From assembly GCF_000332815.1 (NCBI RefSeq), contig NZ_AOFD01000019.1:1-64000 (forward strand): a stretch of DNA of 64,000 bases. Reading direction: 5' to 3'. A model generated the notes under the pieces. That model saw only the letters and a list, made by a program, of their open reading frames with translations, did no database searches and was not told the origin of the DNA. Origin of the DNA: Arthrobacter nitrophenolicus. GTDB taxonomy: Bacteria > Actinomycetota > Actinomycetes > Actinomycetales > Micrococcaceae. The translations under genes were made by a program, and so were the position numbers. Shown here one piece after another: positions 57,295 to 64,000 of this stretch (position 1 is its first letter; the number at the start of each line of letters is the position of its first letter).

Positions 57295-58161
57295 TCACCG
57301 GGTAAGAAGGGCAACGATGTTGTTGATCCCGCGCTGCATCCGTGCGCCGAGGGACTCCCCGTGTCCGGACCCGTCCGGTTCCTGGCCGGCGGCGGCCGCC
57401 ACCCCGGCAGTGGACTGGTTGCCCAGCTGCTGCAGGATCGGCACGGCGTCATCCGCCTGGTCTGCGGGGAGGTTGGACTCGTAGGTGAAAGTGCGGGCAG
57501 GTGTCCGGTAGGTGGCCGTCCATGGCGAGGTCCCGCCCAGTTGCAGCGGGCTGCCGTGCTGGCCGGAGACGGCCTGGCCCTGGGCGCCGGTGGCGTGCTG
57601 CTCGGTGACGGTGGCGTAATGGGAGCCGTCGGTGAGCCGCAGGGACACAGCGGGCTGGCCGTCGACGACCACTGCCCTGGCGGACTCGAGATGGAAGCCC
57701 ATTGCTTCCAGCTCCGGGCACGCCCAGCCCTCGGCCCGCAGCCTGCCGAGCTGTTCCTCCGTCAGCGCCCGGCCGTCCGCGGGAGTCTGCGAGGAGACCT
57801 GGGACAGCGCCGCCGAGGTGGCTGCGCCGGCCGTGGGTTCCGGGTCGCCGGCGGCAGCGAAGGCGCCTACGGCCAGGACGCCGGCGGCCGCAACAGTGCT
57901 TCCGGCCGTGACTGCCAGCATCCGGACTGCAGTCCGCGGCGCCGGAGCGTGCGTGGCCACTGGCAGTGGCTCTGCAGCCAGTACCGACGTGCGTGCGAGC
58001 AGGCGCGCGGTCAGGTCGTCGCTGGCCGGGGGGATGGGCGCCTGCCTCAGCCGCTCCAGGTACTGGCGTTCACGGCGCACGGCAGAGGCACATTCATGGC
58101 ACGCCGAAAGATGGCCGGGGGTTCTCTGGTGCCTGCCGCCGAGGGGGAAACGGGACCTCAT
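57295..58161 (-). CDS. rseA: Zinc-type anti-sigma factor (RseA-like)
   Basis: 288 residues. The HxxxCxxC zinc motif is in HLSACHECASAVRRER (about residues 17-25), marking a ZAS anti-sigma domain that sequesters the sigma factor encoded just upstream. One hydrophobic segment (VRMLAVTAGSTVAAAGVLAV, about 79-98) is followed by a large extracytoplasmic region, so it may be membrane-anchored. Start ATG 58161 is 7 bases after the sigE stop. Synteny with Rv1222 supports the name. Confidence 0.88.
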   Translation of the reverse strand: MRSRFPLGGRHQRTPGHLSACHECASAVRRERQYLERLRQAPIPPASDDLTARLLARTSVLAAEPLPVATHAPAPRTAVRMLAVTAGSTVAAAGVLAVGAFAAAGDPEPTAGAATSAALSQVSSQTPADGRALTEEQLGRLRAEGWACPELEAMGFHLESARAVVVDGQPAVSLRLTDGSHYATVTEQHATGAQGQAVSGQHGSPLQLGGTSPWTATYRTPARTFTYESNLPADQADDAVPILQQLGNQSTAGVAAAAGQEPDGSGHGESLGARMQRGINNIVALLTR

Positions 58162-58168
58162 GCGCCGA

Positions 58169-58783
58169 TCAGAGGATGCCTGCTATGCGCGGCATGGAAA
58201 GCTTGCGCCGCGTCTGCTGCGGACGCGGGTCCCGGTGGGCGAGCTTCTCCCGGAGCATGGTGCGGCCGCGGTGGATGCGGGACCGGACGGTGCCCAGCTT
58301 CACGCCCAGCGCCTCCGCCACCTCGTCGTAGGACAGTCCCTCCAGGTCGCACAGGACAACGGCGGCCCGGAAGTCCGGCGGCAGTTCTTCCAGCGCAGCC
58401 TGGACGTCCAGGTCCAGGTTGTTCAGCTCAAAGCTCTGCTCCGGCCCCGGCTCGCGCCCCGGCAGGCGTGACTCCGCGTCCTCGGCCAGCGCATCGAACC
58501 GGATGCGGGTCTTGCGCCGCGCCTGGTCCAGGAACAGGTTGGTGGTGATGCGGTGGAGCCAGCCGTCGAGCGTTCCGGGCTTGAAGTTGTCCAGCGACCG
58601 GAACACCCGGACGAACACCTCCTGGGTGAGGTCTTCGGCGTCGAACTTGTTGCCTGTCAGGCGGTAGGCCAGCCGGTACACTTTGGCCGAGTGGTTGGTG
58701 ACTACCTCTTCCCAGGTAGGACGGACCCAATCGGCGTCGGGATTATTTGTTGCAGGGACAGGTGCCACAACTGAAGATGACAT
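58169..58783 (-). CDS. sigE: ECF sigma factor SigE
   Basis: 204 residues. Region 2: [20 protein letters not shown] then [15 protein letters not shown]; region 4: [20 protein letters not shown] then [20 protein letters not shown]. An envelope-stress sigma of the SigE group, encoded with its anti-sigma factor and tatB. ATG 58783 has GAGGGGAG 6 bases upstream. The O-methyltransferase gene is divergent, as Rv1220c is from sigE in M. tuberculosis. Confidence 0.93.
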   Translation of the reverse strand: MSSSVVAPVPATNNPDADWVRPTWEEVVTNHSAKVYRLAYRLTGNKFDAEDLTQEVFVRVFRSLDNFKPGTLDGWLHRITTNLFLDQARRKTRIRFDALAEDAESRLPGREPGPEQSFELNNLDLDVQAALEELPPDFRAAVVLCDLEGLSYDEVAEALGVKLGTVRSRIHRGRTMLREKLAHRDPRPQQTRRKLSMPRIAGIL

Positions 58784-59012
58784 CGTCCACTCCCCTCGTG
58801 GAATGCTAACGCCCGGATACTGTTGACATCTCTGATTCGGCGCCGATCACCTTTTGGATGAGCGGATAATTATCATTTCAAACTTGGCTGGGAATTTCCT
58901 GACTGCCGGACATTTCAGCCGTGGGCGCAACAGCCCGCCTCCGCTGCCGTTTCGCCGGAACACAGTAGGCTGTAGGAGACACTCCCCCCTTCCGCCCAGA
59001 AAGCGAATATTC

Positions 59013-59645
59013 ATGAGCGCCGACAAGTCCATCAGCTGGTCCTATGCAGAAGATCTGCCCGCTGAGGATGAGGTCATGCTTCGGGCCAGGGAGCGCTCCT
59101 TCGAACTGGGGGTCACGCCCATCGGGCCGGGCGTCGGGGCTGTCCTCACCGTCCTCGCCGCGGCCTCGAAGGCGCAGACCGCCGTCGAAATCGGCACCGG
59201 CGCCGGGGTGTCCGGCGTATGCCTCCTCCGCGGGCTTGGTCAGCAGGCGGTCCTGACCACTATCGATGTCGACGTCGAACACCTCAAGGCTGCCCGTGAG
59301 GCTTTCGCCGAGGCCGGCAGCCCCGCCAACCGCACCCGGACCATCTCCGGCCGCGCCGGTGATGTGCTGCCGCGGCTGACGGACGCAGCGTACGACCTGG
59401 TGTTCATCGATGCGGACAAGCCGGGCCTGCCCGGTTATGTGGAGCAGGCCATCCGGCTCCTGAAGCGGTCCGGGCTGCTGATCATCAACGATGCCCTGGA
59501 CAAGGACAAAGTGGCCAACCCTGCGGGACGCGAGGCAACCACGGTGGTGCTCCGCCAGGTGGGGAAAGCCATCCGCGACGACGAACGGCTGGCGTCGGCA
59601 ATGCTTCCCACCGGAGACGGCCTGCTGGTGGCCGTCAAGAAATAG
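59013..59645 (+). CDS. AdoMet-dependent O-methyltransferase (family 3)
   Basis: 210 residues. AdoMet motif AVEIGTGAGVSGVCLLRGL (about residue 57), TTIDVDVEHLKAAREAF, metal-ligand region YDLVFIDADKPGLPGYVEQA and LLIINDALDKDKVANP. Resembles catechol-type class I methyltransferases of unknown substrate next to sigE. ATG 59013 is chosen; upstream in-frame codons to 58854 are unsupported. Confidence 0.87.
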   Translation: MSADKSISWSYAEDLPAEDEVMLRARERSFELGVTPIGPGVGAVLTVLAAASKAQTAVEIGTGAGVSGVCLLRGLGQQAVLTTIDVDVEHLKAAREAFAEAGSPANRTRTISGRAGDVLPRLTDAAYDLVFIDADKPGLPGYVEQAIRLLKRSGLLIINDALDKDKVANPAGREATTVVLRQVGKAIRDDERLASAMLPTGDGLLVAVKK

Positions 59646-59669
59646 CGTCCGGAACAGGCGCAATAGAAA

Positions 59670-59706
59670 GGACAGGGTCCGCAGCTGCAAGCTGCGGACC
59701 CTGTCC
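59670..59706. terminator. Bidirectional terminator
   Basis: Perfect 16-bp stem (59670-59685 with 59691-59706), loop TGCAA, between the convergent O-methyltransferase and DUF3117 genes. Confidence 0.9.
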
Positions 59707-59713
59707 GGCACGA

Positions 59714-59881
59714 TTATTCGGTAACGCCTACCAGGCATTCCTTGAGGTTTGCCGCCTCGGCAGCGTTCAGTTCGACCACAAGGCGCCCGCCGCCCTCGAG
59801 CGGGACGCGCATGATCAGGCTGCGGCCCTCCTTGGTGACTTCCATTGGGCCGTCGCCGGTGCGTGGTTTCATCGCCGCCAT
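59714..59881 (-). CDS. DUF3117 small protein
   Basis: 55 residues: MAAMKPRTGDGPMEVTKEGR, then SLIMRVPLEGGGRLVVELNA and AEAANLKECLVGVTE. It is the DUF3117 family, highly conserved in actinobacteria (Rv1211), function unknown. ATG 59881 has GGAGGGG 8 bases upstream. It is too short for most ORF cut-offs. Possible promoter TTGGCG and TAGCGG, 17 bases apart, lie near 59955-59985 on the minus strand. Confidence 0.9.
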   Translation of the reverse strand: MAAMKPRTGDGPMEVTKEGRSLIMRVPLEGGGRLVVELNAAEAANLKECLVGVTE

Positions 59882-60113
59882 GAGGAATTCCCCTCCATTT
59901 TGTCCCAGGACTGATCAGCCCGGGCGGGCTGTGTCCGCATGTCGATCAAGCCGCTATGGCGGGCTGCTTTTACCGCCAAGGCTGCGCGTATTCTGAATGC
60001 TTTTTGTCCTTGCTTACTTACCATTATCGCGGAATTACCCGCACGTAGCTAATCGATGGAGATTTTCGGTGTGCCTATATTCCCGCGCTGACCTGCGGGG
60101 GGAGTTTCCGGAA

Positions 60114-61393
60114 CTAGGGCGGGTAATCTCCGCCGCCCGGCAATTGCGCCCAAGCCCAAAGCCACACGATCCACACGATCTGGAGCAGCAGGAACATGGT
60201 GACCACCGTTCCCCGATAGGCCCTTGACCTGGACAGCAGCACGGCCCCGAGCGCGAGCGGAAACAGCGGGAGCAGCATGCGGAAGGTACTGGTTTGCGGA
60301 TGCAGGAATGCCACGAGGTAGCCCATGTAGCAGGCGCACCACAGCCGGAGTTCGACGCCGAGGCGCACCACGGGCGGAAGGAACAGCATCAGCCCGAACA
60401 GGGCAACGAAAACAAACGGCGCAAGGAGCCCCAGCACGGGACCGAAAAGGTCGACGCCGGCATCGAACCACGGCTTGAACGGCACCAGGTCGTGTCCCCG
60501 CCAGGCCGTTTCAGTCTTGGTGTAGGCCTGGAAGTCGCCCGTCGCGGCCCAGGCCGCTGCGGGCCAGGCAAGGGCCGAGACCCCTGCAACAGCGGTCAGC
60601 ACAGCCAGCGAGATAAGGTCCCGGATGGAGTGCGCTTCCCCTGCATCTACGCGTGAGCCCGCTCCGCGGAGACCCCCGGACAGGGGGAACCGCTGCAGGA
60701 ACCGGAAGACGATGACGAGCCCGAGCATGAGCGCGAAGGGTACGCCCACGGGACGGGACAGGCAGAGCAGCACCACCACCGGAACAGCCCACAGGTACTG
60801 CCGGCGCACCACCAGCAGCAAGGCGCCCGCCAGGAGCAGCAGGGACAGCGGCTCCGCGTACGGCACCTGCAGCACTGCCGATACCGGGAACGTGGCGAAG
60901 AAGGCGACCCCCCATAGCGCAGCAGCATGGGGTGCCTTGTGGCGGAACAGGGTGTAGACCAGCAGTGCCGCACCCCAGCCGGCCAGCATGGCGATGATGG
61001 TGAGTGAGGCCGCGGGGCCCAGTCCCGTAAGGCGTCCCAGCCTCCTGCGAGCGCGGGAAACAGGGGGTAGAAAGCCCAGGCGTTCTCCTGCACGGTGCCG
61101 GAGGCGTCTGTGGGCAGGACCGACGGATAGCCGTTGGCGATCACCTCGCCGTACCAGCGGGCGTCCCAGATGTTGATGAAGTTCCAGTAGTCCGGCTTCG
61201 CCGGGAACCAGGGGTTGGGCCCCTGGTGGAGTGCGGCCGCCATGAAGATGCACGCACTGACCAGCCTGGCACTGATGTAGATGGCCGAGACCTGGGCCCA
61301 CCACGGCCAGCTGCGCATCGCTGCTCCGGCCCGGTCCGCCAGCGCCTGGGCGGAAGAAGCGATGCCCGTCCTGCGCCGGGCCACGGTACTCAC
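60114..61393 (-). CDS. PIG-V-type (mannosyltransferase-like) membrane protein (frameshift)
   Basis: About 426 residues, with roughly eight to ten membrane segments. The early loop carries WDARWYGEVIANGYP, the motif of PIG-V mannosyltransferases, next to a membrane helix. The frame breaks near 61041; one restored base turns GGWDALRD into GGLGRLTGLGPAASLTIIAM and joins the rest. C-terminal helices follow (VRLGVELRLWCACYMGYLVA, FRMLLPLFPLALGAVLLS). It would use a polyprenyl-phosphate sugar at the membrane; no substrate is known. GTG 61393 overlaps the upstream stop by 4 bases. Confidence 0.83.
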
Positions 61394-61821
61394 CGGCCGT
61401 CCTCGCCTGAGGTGGCCTTCCCGCCGTCGGGCGTTCCGGCGGACCCGCCGCCGTCCGATCCCCCATCCAATCCCCCGCTGCCGGCGGCAGGCTGCTTCTC
61501 ACAGGCCTGCAACCGGGCGCGCAGCTCTTCCACCTCCTGCTCCCTGGCTGCCAGCTGGTCGCGGAGCTCGTCGAGGACCTGGTCCACCTGGTCCATCCTG
61601 TAGCCCCGGAGGCCCAGCGAGAAGCGGACGCGGTCCACGTCCTCGGGGGCGGCACCGGCAGGCAGAAGCACCGGGGGAAGATTGGCCGGGGGCTGTTCGA
61701 ACCCGCCGTCCAGCAGCACCGGCAACGGCCGGTCACCGGCACCCCTGGCACGGCGCCCCAGGCTGGCCCAGGCAACTGCCCCAACCAGCACAATGGCAAG
61801 GAAAACCAGAAAGAAGCTCAC
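61390..61821 (-). CDS. DivIVA-domain-like membrane protein
   Basis: 143 residues. N-terminal membrane helix (MSFFLVFLAIVLVGAVAWAS), then the DivIVA/Wag31-like motif VDRVRFSLGLRGYRMDQVDQ and a coiled-coil LDELRDQLAAREQEVEELRA. The Gly/Ser-rich C-terminus is disordered. Equivalent to Rv1209. The stop codon overlaps the next gene (GTGA). Confidence 0.8.
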   Translation of the reverse strand: MSFFLVFLAIVLVGAVAWASLGRRARGAGDRPLPVLLDGGFEQPPANLPPVLLPAGAAPEDVDRVRFSLGLRGYRMDQVDQVLDELRDQLAAREQEVEELRARLQACEKQPAAGSGGLDGGSDGGGSAGTPDGGKATSGEDGR

Positions 61822-61869
61822 CGTTCCATCGTGCCAGACCCGGCCCGCCGTCCTGGACTGCCTGTAAAG

Positions 61870-62650
61870 CTACTCCGGCCGCTGCTCGCCGTTAAGGGAC
61901 GGCGTAATGCCCGCCTGCAGGACGCGGTTCACAGCCTCGCCGGGATCGTCCACCAGCTGTATCAGGTCCAGGTCCTTTTCGGAGACCATTCCTTCGGCCA
62001 CCAGGGTTCCCCGGATCCAGTCGATCATGCCCCCAGAATTCGACGCCGAGCAGGACGATGGGGAAGGACGTCACCTTCCGGGTCTGCACCAGCACCATGG
62101 CCTCGAACAGTTCGTCGAGGGTTCCCAGGCCGCCGGGGAGCACGATGAACCCCTGGGCGTACTTGACGAACATGGTCTTGCGGGCAAAGAAGTACCGGAA
62201 GTTGATGCCCAGGTCCACCCACTGGTTCAGGCCCTGCTCGAACGGCAGCTCAATGCCCAGCCCCACGGAAACGCCGTTGCCTTCAACCGTTCCGCGGTTC
62301 GCGGCCTCCATGGACCCGGGTCCCCCGCCCGTGATGACCGCGACGCCGGCCTCCGCCAGCTTCCGGCCGACCTCGACGCCCATTTCGTAGTAGGCGCTGC
62401 CCGGCTTGGTGCGTGCCGAACCGAAGACGCTGACCGCCTTGCCGATGTCCGCAAGCGCACCGAACCCCTCCACGAACTCGCTTTGGATTCGCAGGACCCG
62501 CCACGGATCCGTGTGGACGAACTGCCCGGGGCCCTTGGTATCAAGCAGATGCTGGTCCGACATTTCCACCGCCGCCTGCTTGCGGCGCAGCTCGAGGGGC
62601 CCCTTACGGCGCGGCTGGGAGTTCTTGGCCGGATCTGCATTGATGCTCAT
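61870..62650 (-). CDS. LOG family protein (TIGR00730, frameshift)
   Basis: About 260 residues, Rossmann-like LOG/lysine-decarboxylase-like family. Motif GGGPGSMEAANRG (about residue 110) and LPGGLGTLDELFEA (about 172) carry the PGGxGTxxE signature of cytokinin-activating phosphoribohydrolases. The frame breaks near 62032, at a run of C; two restored bases turn EFWGHDRLD into EFWGGMIDWIRGTLVAEG, which then ends SLNGEQRPE at 61870. Bacterial members are of uncertain role, often annotated 5'-monophosphate phosphoribohydrolases. Rv1205 is the M. tuberculosis equivalent. Confidence 0.88.
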
Positions 62651-62656
62651 TCCCCT

Positions 62657-62662
62657 AGGCTA
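62657..62662 (-). promoter_or_regulatory. -10 element TAGCCT, leaderless LOG gene
   Basis: TAGCCT ends 6 bases before ATG 62650 on the minus strand. Confidence 0.5.
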
Positions 62663-62741
62663 ACCTCCCGTGGCAGGTATCTCTTGAATCACGATCCGCA
62701 GGAACCTGGGGTGATTCCCGTCATAACCACCCGCAGTTCGC

Positions 62742-62747
62742 TAGATT
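62742..62747 (+). promoter_or_regulatory. -10 element TAGATT, leaderless gluA
   Basis: TAGATT ends 6 bases before ATG 62754, and no ribosome binding site is present. Confidence 0.55.
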
Positions 62748-62753
62748 CTTCCT

Positions 62754-63509
62754 ATGACTACTCTTGTGCCCGGCGATACCCTCGTTTCCCTGCAGGCCGT
62801 CAATAAGCATTACGGCCAGCTGCACGTTTTGAAGGACATTAATCTTCAGGTCCGCAAGGGCGAGGTGGTTGTGGTCATCGGGCCGTCCGGCTCCGGTAAG
62901 TCCACGCTGTGCCGCGCCATCAACCGCCTGGAAACCATCGAAAGCGGAACCATCAGCATTGATGGGAAGGTGCTTCCCGAGGAGGGCAAGGAACTCGCCC
63001 AGCTCCGTGCCGACGTCGGAATGGTTTTCCAGTCGTTCAACCTCTTTGCCCACAAGACCATCCTTGAGAACGTCACGCTTGGTCCCATCAAGGTCAAGGG
63101 TGTTCCCAAGGGCACCGCGGACAAGGACGCCATGGCGCTCCTGGAACGCGTGGGCGTTGGGCACCAGGCGCCCAAGCTTCCGGCACAGCTTTCAGGCGGC
63201 CAGCAGCAGCGTGTTGCCATCGCCCGTGCCCTGGCCATGAAACCCAAGGTGATGCTCTTCGACGAGCCCACGTCGGCGCTGGACCCCGAGATGATCAATG
63301 AGGTCCTGGACGTCATGATCCAGCTCGCCAAGGAGGGCATGACCATGATCGTCGTCACCCATGAGATGGGCTTCGCCCGCAAAGCCGCGGACCGCGTTGT
63401 CTTCATGGCCGACGGCCAGATCGTCGAGGACGACACCCCGGAGGAGTTCTTTACCAACCCCAAGAGCGACCGGGCCAAGGATTTCCTTTCCAAGCTCCTC
63501 ACGCACTGA
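62754..63509 (+). CDS. gluA: Glutamate-type ABC transporter ATP-binding protein
   Basis: 251 residues. Walker [22 protein letters not shown]-loop [20 protein letters not shown], signature [20 protein letters not shown], Walker [20 protein letters not shown] and switch His in [16 protein letters not shown]. The set and the following binding protein fit the GluA/GlnQ group; gluA is the closest name in actinobacteria, but the ligand is inferred. Confidence 0.87.
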   Translation: MTTLVPGDTLVSLQAVNKHYGQLHVLKDINLQVRKGEVVVVIGPSGSGKSTLCRAINRLETIESGTISIDGKVLPEEGKELAQLRADVGMVFQSFNLFAHKTILENVTLGPIKVKGVPKGTADKDAMALLERVGVGHQAPKLPAQLSGGQQQRVAIARALAMKPKVMLFDEPTSALDPEMINEVLDVMIQLAKEGMTMIVVTHEMGFARKAADRVVFMADGQIVEDDTPEEFFTNPKSDRAKDFLSKLLTH

Positions 63510-63593
63510 AACCCGCGCCACCCAACACCCGAACCCACCACACTCAAGTTCGCACCCAGGCCGTGACCCACGGCCATCAATGAAAGGAATGTC

Positions 63594-64000
63594 ATGAAGG
63601 CATTTACCAGGCGGAAGTCATTCTTCGTGGCGGCTACCGCTGCCCTCGCCCTGTCCCTGAGCGCCTGTGGCGGCGGCGGCACCGGGACCACGGATGATCC
63701 CACTGTGGCGGAAAAGCCCACGTTCGCGGCAGGCACCACCATGGAGAAGCTGTCATCGGCCGGCACCATCAAGATCGGCACCAAGTTCGACCAGCCGCTG
63801 TTCGGCCAGGTGGGCCTTGACGGCAAGCCTGTTGGTTTCGACGTCGAAATCGGAAAGCTTATCGCCGCTGAGCTGGGCATCGCCGCGGACAAGATTGAAT
63901 GGTCCGAGACCGTATCCGCCAACCGCGAACCGTTCATCGAGCAGGGCAAGGTTGACCTGGTGATCGCTACCTACACCATCAACGACAAGCGCAAGCAGGT
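63594..64000 (+). CDS. gluB: Glutamate-type ABC transporter substrate-binding lipoprotein (partial, cut by window end)
   Basis: The first 135 residues are in the window. Lipoprotein signal MKAFTRRKSFFVAATAALAL then SLSACGGGG (Cys near residue 25). The start of the SBP_bac_3 domain reads LSSAGTIKIGTKFDQPLFGQ, and GKPVGFDVEIGKLIAAELGI. ATG 63594 is preceded by AAAGGAATGTC. Permease genes should follow beyond the window. Confidence 0.87.
   Translation, partial: MKAFTRRKSFFVAATAALALSLSACGGGGTGTTDDPTVAEKPTFAAGTTMEKLSSAGTIKIGTKFDQPLFGQVGLDGKPVGFDVEIGKLIAAELGIAADKIEWSETVSANREPFIEQGKVDLVIATYTINDKRKQ

Overview
The window is high-GC DNA with the gene content and gene order of an actinobacterium of the Micrococcaceae, most likely Arthrobacter or Pseudarthrobacter (a genus guess from protein character, not a database match). 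Signs are the actinobacterial families UPF0182, DUF2342, DUF3107 and DUF3117, the AdnA/AdnB helicase-nucleases, the coproporphyrin-dependent haem pathway, SigE with an HxxxCxxC anti-sigma factor, and two stretches that follow the Mycobacterium tuberculosis order (about Rv3193c-Rv3202c and Rv1205-Rv1232c, recalled from knowledge). No insertion sequence, prophage, integrase or CRISPR array is visible; this is core chromosome.

Layout. 1-3.5 kb: end of a Gly-rich (TPM-like) protein, PspA, a photolyase and a membrane cytochrome b. 3.5-3.9 kb: two identical initiator tRNAs, each with its own terminator. 4-23 kb: envelope and DNA-repair block: UPF0182, PDZ/Lon-type protease, DUF2342, YgjP-like peptidase, UvrD2, NudC, a phosphotransferase, AdnB, AdnA, an MGMT-like protein and a DEDDh exonuclease. 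23.6-26.1 kb: polar amino-acid ABC transporter. 26.2-38.7 kb: haem cluster (hemL, LLM oxidoreductase, hemB, hemD, hemC, cpfC, chdC, a secreted Pro/Ala-rich protein, cgoX, hemE, and divergent hemA). 38.8-41.4 kb: MoeZ-like protein, TetR regulator, DUF3107, small membrane protein. 41.4-45 kb: pterin dehydratase, thiG-thiS-thiO under a TPP riboswitch, and divergent thiE. 45-56.8 kb: RNase II-type exonuclease, DEAD-box helicase with a long leader, orphan DNA methyltransferase, PHP phosphoesterase, aminopeptidase P, stress protein, and an MgtE_N/CBS - DUF1003 - Mrp operon. 56.8-62.7 kb: TatB, anti-sigma factor, SigE, O-methyltransferase, DUF3117, PIG-V-type membrane transferase, DivIVA-like protein, LOG-family protein. 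62.7-64 kb: start of a glutamate-type ABC transporter, cut by the window end.

Two global patterns stand out. First, twelve otherwise intact genes are broken by small frameshifts, thirteen in all. Most are repaired by restoring one base, and several of the genes are expected to be essential (hemC, hemE, uvrD2). I read these as sequence errors and annotate each gene across its break. Second, about a dozen genes have a TAnnnT hexamer 5-7 bases upstream of an ATG or GTG, the signature of leaderless transcription in actinobacteria. This fixes several start codons and gives mirrored promoters between divergent genes.

Functionally the window supplies haem, thiamine thiazole, DNA repair (photolyase, UvrD2, AdnAB, alkyltransferase-like protein) and envelope stress (PspA, SigE system). 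I see no obviously novel system. The best leads are the translationally coupled MGMT-adnA-adnB operon, the soluble MgtE_N/CBS protein with DUF1003 and Mrp, and a perfect 27-bp palindrome between hemA and moeZ.
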